Source: an uncultured bacterium
GTDB taxonomy: Bacteria; Verrucomicrobiota; Kiritimatiellia; RFP12; UBA1067
Direction: 5' to 3'
DNA: 56,531 nt
NCBI GenBank assembly: GCA_902801025.1
Contig: CADCGZ010000020.1
Span: forward strand, 1 to 56,531
The notes under the pieces are model-generated. The model made no database searches. It saw only the letters and a program-made list of their open reading frames with translations, and was not told where the DNA came from. Below, in pieces: positions 25,207 to 32,898 of this stretch (its first letter is position 1; each line of letters opens with the position of its first letter). The position numbers and the translations under genes are program-made.

Positions 25207-26025
25207 ATGAAGAAACTTATGATTGCTGCCGCTGCTGCGGCAATGATCGGCGGTGTCCAGGCCGTGACTCATGTCGAGACCAAGGGACACTGGGAAAAGA
25301 CCGAGTGCGGTAAAGAGTGGGTCTGCGGTGCCGAAGGCTGTGGCACGGCTCACAAGGTTGCAATCTCGCTCAAGACGACCGCCAACAAGGGCAAGACCAC
25401 GAAGGTCGTATGCCAGGACGCGGCGTGCACCTACTGGCGTCAGCAGGCCACCAAGAAGATCAACGGCCTTATTTGGGAGCAGCTTGATGACTGCACCGGT
25501 TGCGTTCCTTTCGGTGCCAACAGCACCTTCTGGACCGCTGATGGGGCTCTTGATGTCGAGTTCGCGATTGGCGTCGGAATGATTGGCCAGGGCACGAAGA
25601 GCAAGAAGATCGAGGCCTACGGCTCGCTCGCTGGTGATGACTTCGGCGCTCTCTCTTGGGCCGGTTTCGGCAACATGGCGGGCACGTACAAGGCTGGCAA
25701 GGAGAATCTTTGCGGCGAAGACGAGGATCCGTCCTGCGTCATGTACGTCAAGAGCATCTCTGGCGGCATTGCCGGTGCGCTCGTTCCCGCTGAGTGGGAA
25801 AACGTCTGCCAGGAGTGCGACCTGATCGAGTACGATGGCTGCTGCGAAGACCTGCAGCTTGAGAACACGGCCGCTTACGGCACGATCAAGATCACGTACG
25901 ACGTGGCTACCGCCAAGAAGGTCGCCGTCGCCGAAGACGCTGACGATCCGACTTCGTTCTTCAAGTTCCCGGCCGCTGTGTTGCTCGATGACGTTGTGGT
26001 CAACGAGGTTGTCATCGAGGAGTAA
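25207..26025 (+). CDS. Secreted Cys-rich protein, family A
   Basis: 272 residues, signal peptide 1-19 (MKKLMIAAAAAAMIGGVQA), then an acidic Cys-rich domain. I do not recognise the family. It shares landmarks with the protein at 34746: GLIW, an AGFG motif, C-x-EDEDPSC-x-MYVKSISGGIAG, and CxxC pairs (CQEC, CTGC), so the two are paralogues. Cysteines are numerous and paired, suggesting disulfides or metal binding outside the cytoplasm. Strong promoter, long leader and a terminator behind it suggest a highly expressed single-gene unit. A structural surface or redox role is guesswork. Confidence 0.8.
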   Translation: MKKLMIAAAAAAMIGGVQAVTHVETKGHWEKTECGKEWVCGAEGCGTAHKVAISLKTTANKGKTTKVVCQDAACTYWRQQATKKINGLIWEQLDDCTGCVPFGANSTFWTADGALDVEFAIGVGMIGQGTKSKKIEAYGSLAGDDFGALSWAGFGNMAGTYKAGKENLCGEDEDPSCVMYVKSISGGIAGALVPAEWENVCQECDLIEYDGCCEDLQLENTAAYGTIKITYDVATAKKVAVAEDADDPTSFFKFPAAVLLDDVVVNEVVIEE

Positions 26026-26055
26026 TTCTTCGAGACACAATGCATGAAAATGCGA

Positions 26056-26092
26056 CGGAGGGGGTGGGTGACCATCCCCTCTGTTTCATTAA
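26056..26092 (+). terminator. Rho-independent terminator after Cys-rich gene A
   Basis: 12-bp stem 26056-26067 with 26072-26083 (with G-T pairs) around a GTGA loop, followed by TTTCATTAATGTTT. Confidence 0.8.
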
Positions 26093-26110
26093 TGTTTAAT
26101 CATATCAAAG

Positions 26111-27229
26111 ATGAAGAGTTTTGTTCTATTTCTTGTGGCGGGGCTGGTTCTTGCTGGATGCGAAAAGAAACCAGAGCCAGAGAACACATCTGCTGCGACT
26201 AGCTCCAGCCCTACTGTTGCGGCTTCCAGACCTACTGTTGCGGCGAGCCCTGCTCCTGCTTTGTCGAATGATACGGTGGTGGTCAGGATAGACGGGAAGG
26301 ATCTGACTCGGGGGGAGATTCTTGCGCAAGGCAAGACGATTCTTTTGCTGAACATGAACAAGGCCAGAAAAACGAAAATCAAGAAGCGTGAGATTCAAGC
26401 GCTCGAACGATATTGCAAGAGTGCCGTGTGGAAGGAAATCGCCAAGGCGGCGGTGGTTAGATATGTTCGCGACAAAGGCCTGGAAGTGCCACAGGACGCG
26501 ATAAGCCGCGCGACTCGCAAGTTCGAGTCGCAATATGGGGCAAGGTCGCGGAAATTGAAACGGAGGCACAATCTTGCCGACCTCAAGTATATGCTTGGGA
26601 AGAATGCTTTTCGTGCTGACGATATGATAAAGGATATGGCGTTATTTGAGGTTATGACAAATGATGTTGTCAAAAATGCGAAGATAGCGATCACCGATGA
26701 GATGATCATGGAGCGTTTGGCGCAAATCAAGGAGGCGAATAAACGCGCTGCGGCAACAAATGACCTCGTGTTCGCCAAGGCGACGAATGTGTGGAGCCGG
26801 ATTGCTTCTGGCGAACTTGAATTTGAGAAGGCGGCGGCGGAATTCAGCGAGGATGAATACATTGGCGAGGGCTGCGAGTGGGGGACGTTCACGCGCGACC
26901 AATTGGAGGGAGAGGATGCCGTTCTTGCGTTGCTTCCCACGCTTAAGACGGGCGACATCACGCCGCCAGTCGAGTCGGACGGAGGTGTCGCCATTCTGCG
27001 CCGGGACGAGGACGACAGCGACAAGACATATTCGTTCTCCCGCGTATTTTTCCGCTTGCCATATTTCTACGATGAAGAGACTCCGGAAGAGGCGCGCGCG
27101 GCGTTGAAGGACTTGAAGCTTCACGAGGCGATTCAGACGGCAATCAAGGATTCAACTGCCAAGCTGAAGGTTGAATATCCCGATGGGACCAACCTCGTTT
27201 GGAAGATAACCGCTCAGGATTTTAAGTGA
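26111..27229 (+). CDS. SurA/PrsA-like peptidyl-prolyl isomerase lipoprotein
   Basis: 372 residues. Lipobox LVLAGC (Cys17) marks an exported lipoprotein. A low-complexity linker with PTVAAS repeats follows, then helical N-terminal chaperone-like segments (residues about 60-230). The part ATNVWSRIASGELEFEKAAAEFSEDEYIGEGCEWGTFTRDQLE...DITPPVESDGGVAILRR matches a parvulin-type PPIase domain. Such proteins fold exported proteins in the periplasm, which fits the following secreted Cys-rich and repeat proteins. The next gene starts within its stop codon (TGATG). Confidence 0.8.
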   Translation: MKSFVLFLVAGLVLAGCEKKPEPENTSAATSSSPTVAASRPTVAASPAPALSNDTVVVRIDGKDLTRGEILAQGKTILLLNMNKARKTKIKKREIQALERYCKSAVWKEIAKAAVVRYVRDKGLEVPQDAISRATRKFESQYGARSRKLKRRHNLADLKYMLGKNAFRADDMIKDMALFEVMTNDVVKNAKIAITDEMIMERLAQIKEANKRAAATNDLVFAKATNVWSRIASGELEFEKAAAEFSEDEYIGEGCEWGTFTRDQLEGEDAVLALLPTLKTGDITPPVESDGGVAILRRDEDDSDKTYSFSRVFFRLPYFYDEETPEEARAALKDLKLHEAIQTAIKDSTAKLKVEYPDGTNLVWKITAQDFK

Positions 27230-28983
27230 TGCTGCTTGCAGCCATCCTTGCCGCCGCATACTTTGGGCTGGACTTCGATCCAGCGGCGACGAACGTTGCC
27301 ACCGAGTCAAGGATATATCCCGTAAGTCCAGTTGCATACCGCATGGTGCAGCCAGACGGGACGATACGGATTTTCGAGCTGACGGACGCGAAAGAGGGCA
27401 CGTTGTCGGGCCCCAAGCCGTGGTTAGGGGTCGTTAAAGATCGGCAGATTGACATTTGGGCCGACCCGCAGTATACGGGCGGAAAGCTGCGTACGGCATT
27501 TACCTTCGTTGCTGGCCGGCTGAGATTGATGGTGCTTGATGGGAAGAAATTCACCTTTGCGAAAATGGGGCCGCCTAAGGAGGATCTTGCGGAAATGTTC
27601 CCCGAACGCAAGGAGAGATCTTACGAAAAGAACTCCTCGGCGGATATTTGGCGTGACGGCGGGACTCGGTTGCGGCTGTGGTTCGCCAATCCGAACAGCG
27701 CTGGTATATTGTTGGCGGAATTACTGCTTGTGCTTGTTTGGCTTGCGATGGCGACTCGAGGTCTCGCGAGGGTTGGCTCCGGCGTTCTTGCCGTGGTGGC
27801 GGCATGTGGAATGCTGGCCACAGGTTCGCGGGGCGCGCTTGTCGGCGCGGCGGCTGGTTTATTTGCAATTGCCGCCGTGCATGCAAGAAGACTTTTCACG
27901 AAACGCGGCGTGCTCGTGTTGCTGGCTGGGCTTGTGGTTCTTGTGGCTGGATTGGCGGTCAGTGGCAATGTGCGGCGCGTCGCGGACACATTCCGCAAGG
28001 TTGACGCTGGCAACATGACGCGGCTTAAAATAGGCAAAGCGGCAGTGAAGATGTTTGGCGATGCACCGTTTGGATGGCGGGGGGGTGAGGTCCCGGGAAG
28101 AAACGCATGTCTTAACTGGTATGTGTTTGACGAAAACCGTAGTCTGCGGACGCATGTAATGAGCTTGGCTGAATGTGGGTGGCCGAAAGGGTACTTATAT
28201 GTGTTTTTCTGGGCGTTTCTCTTGTCGACTGGGGTAGTCTTGGCGAGGAAGGGCAGACCGCTGCCGCTCGCTCTATGGTCGTCTTTTTGCCTCGCCGGGT
28301 GCTTCAATCCCGTCTATATCGACTGGGAGGATTGGGTGCTGCCTGTGGCGTCCTTGGGTGCGTTGGCTTACTCGGACGGGCGGCTCTCTGCGAAACAGTG
28401 GCGCAAGGCGGCAATAGTCGCAGCCATTTTGTCGCTCACGGTGGTGGCGGGACTCATCATCGTGGGCAAGTCGATGCGGAGGTCAACGGGAATATCAGTG
28501 AAGGCCTGTGGCAGGGCGACGTTCGTGAACGGAGACAATCCACGGGTCTGGATTGTCGGCGATCCGGTGGTTATGGCGGGGAACGGCTTTCCTGGAAGGG
28601 AAATTCTCTCATATTTCAGGCGGAATCCTGACACAGAGCCGATTGCATACGTGTATGATGTCGAAGACCTTCCGCGCGAGGCGGAATGCGTTATTGTCGC
28701 TGGCAGAAACGTGCCAGACTATCTGTCGGCGTACGAGAAGGGCCGTGCCTGCAAGACCAGCCGATTGCTCATGCTCTCGCCGTCGGTTGGCCCAGGAGCA
28801 GTCCCGGAGCGACTTGCCGCAGAGACGCAGCTACTATGGGTGGCAGGATCGCTGTTGGCGTCGCACGATCCCTCCTACGCGGCAAAGCGGCCGTGGGTGA
28901 AACTGGCGCCGGGATGTGAGCGATACGTCCCGGATTGGATGCGCTTTGCATCCATGCGGCCGAAGCATAGGAGCGAGCTATAG
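27229..28983 (+). CDS. O-antigen ligase/polymerase-like (Wzy_C) membrane protein
   Basis: 584 residues. An N-terminal anchor and a periplasmic part (about 20-140) come first, then about eight helices. FANPNSAGILLAELLL and ATGSRGALVG match conserved parts of the Wzy_C/WaaL family, and the loop with RTHVMSLAECGWPKGY is like its periplasmic His/Glu loop. After the last helix (about residue 415) is a soluble domain of about 165 residues (NPRVWIVGDPVVMAGNGFPG...) that I do not recognise. ATG 27229 overlaps the previous stop codon. Likely role: joining polysaccharide to lipid or protein outside the inner membrane. The family call is moderate. Confidence 0.65.
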   Translation: MLLAAILAAAYFGLDFDPAATNVATESRIYPVSPVAYRMVQPDGTIRIFELTDAKEGTLSGPKPWLGVVKDRQIDIWADPQYTGGKLRTAFTFVAGRLRLMVLDGKKFTFAKMGPPKEDLAEMFPERKERSYEKNSSADIWRDGGTRLRLWFANPNSAGILLAELLLVLVWLAMATRGLARVGSGVLAVVAACGMLATGSRGALVGAAAGLFAIAAVHARRLFTKRGVLVLLAGLVVLVAGLAVSGNVRRVADTFRKVDAGNMTRLKIGKAAVKMFGDAPFGWRGGEVPGRNACLNWYVFDENRSLRTHVMSLAECGWPKGYLYVFFWAFLLSTGVVLARKGRPLPLALWSSFCLAGCFNPVYIDWEDWVLPVASLGALAYSDGRLSAKQWRKAAIVAAILSLTVVAGLIIVGKSMRRSTGISVKACGRATFVNGDNPRVWIVGDPVVMAGNGFPGREILSYFRRNPDTEPIAYVYDVEDLPREAECVIVAGRNVPDYLSAYEKGRACKTSRLLMLSPSVGPGAVPERLAAETQLLWVAGSLLASHDPSYAAKRPWVKLAPGCERYVPDWMRFASMRPKHRSEL

Positions 28984-29015
28984 CGGAATTGAGGGTATTC
29001 CAATAGCTTTGCACA

Positions 29016-29044
29016 TTGCGCATGGAACCAATATTTGTTATACT
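29016..29044 (+). promoter_or_regulatory. Promoter TTGCGC-17 bp-TATACT
   Basis: -10 TATACT at 29039-29044 with extended TGT; -35 TTGCGC at 29016-29021. Predicted start near 29051, leader about 56 nt, with AAAGGAAA before ATG 29107. Confidence 0.65.
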
Positions 29045-29106
29045 ACACAGCAAACAACTACTATAGACTGCCGAGATGGCGGTTTCCACAAGAAAGGAAA
29101 GTGTAC

Positions 29107-30870
29107 ATGAAAATGCTGAAGTTATTTTGGGCAAAGGCGCTTTGCGCCTGCGCGATGCTTTTCGCATGCGAGGCGATGGCGGGCTACATTGCCACGCAAA
29201 AGGCCGTGGAGCCAGGCAAGTGGACGTCGGACTTCGACGGGGCGATGGCGTATACTGAGGCGAACAACATCCCGATGCTGGTGTTCTGGGCCAATGCCGG
29301 GTGCTCGCATTGCGAGGGCATTGAGAAGGAGATGAACAAGGCGTATTTCTCCGGATGGATGGCCGACAAAAAGCTGGTTATGGTTTTCGTGGAAAGCACC
29401 TCTGCGGTGAAAAAGTGGATCAAGGACAAAGCCAGGACCAAGCTCAATGACTATCCCTACATGGCCGTCTACTGGCCGAGCAATTCGGCTGGCGAAATGG
29501 TTCTCGAGGGCTTCAGCGCCTACAAGGGCAATATGGGGCTCTATGGCGCCAGCTCCAAGACCTCGAACATCCAGCAGATAATCGACACTGTTGAATTCCT
29601 GCTTCCTGATTGGGATCCGAGCGGTGTGGAGCCCGATCCTGATCCGGTCTACTATACGGTCAAGTTCGTCGTTGACGCGGCGAAGGGCACGACGACTGGC
29701 GCGCTTTCGCAGCAGGTCGAGAGCGGCAAGGGTGCCGTGGCACCGACGGTGAAGGCGAAGGACGGCTGGGATTTCACCGGCTGGGACAAGACTTTCAACA
29801 AGGTGACGGAGGACCTGACGGTTACCGCGAAGTTCTCCGTGGTCGAGCCCGACCCAGATCCCGTCTACTACACGGTCAACTTTGTCGTCGACGCAGAGAA
29901 GGGCACGGCGACAGGCGAGCTTTCGCAGCGGGTCGAGAGCGGAAAGAGCGCTGTGGAGCCGACCGTGATTGCCAACGAGGGCTGGGAGTTCGTCCGCTGG
30001 GACACCACCTCGTTCAAAAAAGTGACATCGGACCTGACGGTCACGGCGATCTTTGAGCAGCCAGTCCAACGCGACGAAGTCGACCCCGCCAAATTCTTCA
30101 AGAAGGCGAAGAAGCTCGAGGCAATTGCCTACAAGGACGGTGAACTGTTCGGGAATGCCACAATCACGCTTGGCAAGTACAACGCCAAGAAAAAGTATCT
30201 CAAAGCGACTTTCAAGATCACGTCCTTCGGCGGCAAGTCGTATTCCAAGTCGCTGAAGCTGGTGCCGAACGAATATGGCGACTTCAATGAAGTCGAGGTC
30301 GTGTTCAAGTCGCCGATAAAGGCGATGGTCTTCAACCTCTACAACGGAGAGGACGGATACGAGATCTCCGGCATGGGCGCCGAATACTCCGTGGAGTCTG
30401 GAGAGGACCTTGTTCTCGGCGGCGAGCTCGAGGCCGAGGAAATGTTGTTCTCGGCCGACTTCGACGAACTGGAACCGGAAAATGAGAATTTTGATTTCTT
30501 GTCCGAGATGTTTGGCGCGGTCGCCACGGTCAAGGGCGGCAAGACGTTCAACTTCGGGTCTGCTCCGAAGATTACGTACAAGAAGTTCCGCGAGGACGGC
30601 GAGACATGGTATGAGCTGGCGGAATACGACGAGGATCGCTATCCAAATGCCTATGCCGTCAAGTTGACCTACAAGCCCGCCTCTGGTGCGTTCTCCGGCT
30701 CGTTCAAGATCTACGCCTCCAACGAGTTCGCCGTAGACGACGGCAAGAAGCCCACGCTCAAGACATACACGGCCAAGTTCAGCGGCTATGTGGTGAATGG
30801 CGCCGGCGTCGGCACTGTGTCCGTGAAAATCGGAAGGAAGACGTACACCGGCACCTGTTCGCTCGACTGA
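29107..30870 (+). CDS. Secreted thioredoxin-fold protein with InlB-type repeats
   Basis: 587 residues. Signal peptide 1-25 (ACEAMA). Thioredoxin-like domain (about 35-170) with active-site GCSHC (Cys66, Cys69), similar to thioredoxin_7/DUF255-type proteins. Two repeats of about 70 residues (178-245, 248-318: YYTVKFVVDAAKGT...LTVTAKF) belong to the bacterial-repeat/InlB B-repeat type. The C-terminal part ends with a module (SGAFSGSFKIYA...KFSGYVVNGAGVGT) also seen at the ends of the next two proteins. It starts with AAAGGAAA upstream. Likely an extracytoplasmic disulfide reductase/isomerase anchored through its repeats; the partner is unknown. Confidence 0.8.
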   Translation: MKMLKLFWAKALCACAMLFACEAMAGYIATQKAVEPGKWTSDFDGAMAYTEANNIPMLVFWANAGCSHCEGIEKEMNKAYFSGWMADKKLVMVFVESTSAVKKWIKDKARTKLNDYPYMAVYWPSNSAGEMVLEGFSAYKGNMGLYGASSKTSNIQQIIDTVEFLLPDWDPSGVEPDPDPVYYTVKFVVDAAKGTTTGALSQQVESGKGAVAPTVKAKDGWDFTGWDKTFNKVTEDLTVTAKFSVVEPDPDPVYYTVNFVVDAEKGTATGELSQRVESGKSAVEPTVIANEGWEFVRWDTTSFKKVTSDLTVTAIFEQPVQRDEVDPAKFFKKAKKLEAIAYKDGELFGNATITLGKYNAKKKYLKATFKITSFGGKSYSKSLKLVPNEYGDFNEVEVVFKSPIKAMVFNLYNGEDGYEISGMGAEYSVESGEDLVLGGELEAEEMLFSADFDELEPENENFDFLSEMFGAVATVKGGKTFNFGSAPKITYKKFREDGETWYELAEYDEDRYPNAYAVKLTYKPASGAFSGSFKIYASNEFAVDDGKKPTLKTYTAKFSGYVVNGAGVGTVSVKIGRKTYTGTCSLD

Positions 30871-30900
30871 TTTCGGTCCTGTTGGCGGGAAAGGGTTGAG

Positions 30901-32865
30901 ATGAACGCCATCGCCAGAAAAGCATTGTCGGTCGCCGTCGGCGTCGCCTTGGTCGCGATTCCGGCGGCGGCGACAGGTTTGCAGACGATAGACGACGTGC
31001 GCGTTGACGCGCTCGTCTCAACCCACTGGGGGCAAAGGTCGGATACCGGCTATTCCAATACCGGTAGCCCGTGCTTTAACTACTATACGCCGAACAACTA
31101 CCCCTGCGGGTGCGTTGCGACGCCAATCGCGCAGTTGCTTTGGTACTGGCAATATCCCAAGTCCATTCCCAAGGGAGTGTCGAAGTGCTTGGTGGACGGC
31201 GCAGAGGAGTCGTTGCCCTACGGCGGCGGCGCATACGACTATGCTGCGATGCCGACCATCGCCGCCGGTGCGGACGAGTCGACGCGCGCGGCAATCGGCA
31301 GACTCACGTACGATTGCGCGGTGGTAATGCACTCCTGGTTCATGTCCGCCAGCACGTTTGCGTATGGGATGTTTTCATTCGTGCAGCTGCGAGAAGTCTT
31401 TGGCTATGCAAGTGCGGTGGGCTATGTGCCGTTTGATTCCATCACCTTGACGGCGGAGATCAAAAAAACGATCATTGCCAACCTGGACGCGAAATGTCCC
31501 GTGATGATTGCGTTGACGAACACGGGGCATCTTGGTCATCAGGCGCTGATCGACGGCTATGGCTATCACGGGGGCAAGCTTTATTTCCATCTCAACCTTG
31601 GCTGGTGCAATATCAATGGAGAGGACGCTTGGTACGAATCGGACAACTTCACTGTGGAAGACAGCAAAGGCCACGTCTTTGACCTTGTAGACGGACTTGT
31701 CTACAACATCTTTCCCGATTTCTCGGGCGATGTGCTTTCGGGCCGTGTGCTCGATGAAGAGGGCAAGCCGGTTGCGAACGCCGTTGTGCAAGCTTCGCTG
31801 TCCGGGAAAGTCGTCGACTCCGTCGAGACCGGTGCGAATGGAATCTATGCGTTCGTGCTGTCTGGCGGCACCACCTACAAGGTGTCTTGCGAGGGACATT
31901 CGATTTCCGTGGCGCTACCTTCGGCTTCCAGTGCCAAGTGCATGAAGACATCGAAGGAAGAGGGTGACATCTGGGAGAATCCATTCCAACCCGCATTCAC
32001 CGAGTCCGGCACGCTTGGCGGCAGTTCCGGCAACGATATTTTGCTTTCCGGTGATGCGCCAGAACCGGAGCCCGAGCCCAGCGCACTGGGGCCGTTCAAC
32101 CCCACTGCGGCGGGCAAGGGCGCATATCCGTACTGTGGAGCCGTGTATGACGAAGATGGCAATCCATGCGGCACTGTGACGGTAAAGTTCACCAAGCCAA
32201 AAGGCGGCGTGTCAAAGGTTTCGGCCTCGTTCAAGATGCTGGACGGGAAGTCCTATTCGCTGGCGTCGACGCCGGTTCCCGTCAGCGACGTGGAATCTGC
32301 CAAGCTCGAAGGGAAGACGATAAAGAAACTTGGTGTCCTTGACGCGTTAGAAATCGGCAAGGAGGGGTTTGTTGCCGAAATCACGGCGGCAAACGGAATC
32401 AAGATGGTTGCGGCGACCACGGACCTTTCGAAAGGGCTTTCCACTGGTGTCTACAAGTTTTCCGTGAGCGGGCTGCCGACGGAAATCAACGGGCTGCCGG
32501 TCGTGGCCGAGATGTTGCCTGACGGTGCGGAAGTGCCGGTTAACGCGAAGGGCAAGATTACGCTTGCCAAGGCGGCGACCCTTAAGTACTCAAAGATCAA
32601 GGGCACGAAGCCGGCGGAATACGAGCTTGTCCGCAACACCGAGAAAGGCAAGACGAACCTCTCCGGACTCAAGCTGACCTATACGGCGAAGACCTCGTCT
32701 ATCAAGGGTTCGTTCAGCGTATATACTGACGATTCTGCCAAGCACAAGATAAAGAAGACCTCCTTTACGGTTACCGGCATGGTGATTGACGGGAAGGCGG
32801 TTGGCGTCGCGACGTGCAAAAAGCCGGCGATTTCGTGCCCAGTGAGCATCGAGCCGTGGAAATAA
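30901..32865 (+). CDS. C10 (streptopain-like) cysteine peptidase without propeptide
   Basis: 654 residues. Signal peptide 1-25 (AIPAAATG). Peptidase C10 domain with VSTHWGQ, catalytic Cys71 in PCGCVATPIAQLLWYW and catalytic His213 in LGHQALIDGYGY. Unlike SpeB and the second C10 gene here (48423), it lacks the long inhibitory propeptide; the mature motif starts near residue 35. After the peptidase (about 290) is a carboxypeptidase-regulatory-like beta domain (LSGRVLDEEGKPVANAVVQ), then a linker and the C-terminal module shared with its neighbours (IKGSFSVYT...TSFTVTGMVIDGKAVGV). It lies between two secreted thioredoxin-fold proteins, which could keep its Cys reduced. That link is inference. 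Confidence 0.85.
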   Translation: MNAIARKALSVAVGVALVAIPAAATGLQTIDDVRVDALVSTHWGQRSDTGYSNTGSPCFNYYTPNNYPCGCVATPIAQLLWYWQYPKSIPKGVSKCLVDGAEESLPYGGGAYDYAAMPTIAAGADESTRAAIGRLTYDCAVVMHSWFMSASTFAYGMFSFVQLREVFGYASAVGYVPFDSITLTAEIKKTIIANLDAKCPVMIALTNTGHLGHQALIDGYGYHGGKLYFHLNLGWCNINGEDAWYESDNFTVEDSKGHVFDLVDGLVYNIFPDFSGDVLSGRVLDEEGKPVANAVVQASLSGKVVDSVETGANGIYAFVLSGGTTYKVSCEGHSISVALPSASSAKCMKTSKEEGDIWENPFQPAFTESGTLGGSSGNDILLSGDAPEPEPEPSALGPFNPTAAGKGAYPYCGAVYDEDGNPCGTVTVKFTKPKGGVSKVSASFKMLDGKSYSLASTPVPVSDVESAKLEGKTIKKLGVLDALEIGKEGFVAEITAANGIKMVAATTDLSKGLSTGVYKFSVSGLPTEINGLPVVAEMLPDGAEVPVNAKGKITLAKAATLKYSKIKGTKPAEYELVRNTEKGKTNLSGLKLTYTAKTSSIKGSFSVYTDDSAKHKIKKTSFTVTGMVIDGKAVGVATCKKPAISCPVSIEPWK

Positions 32866-32898
32866 TGCGATTTTCGCTGGAGTGGGGGACAACAAGAA

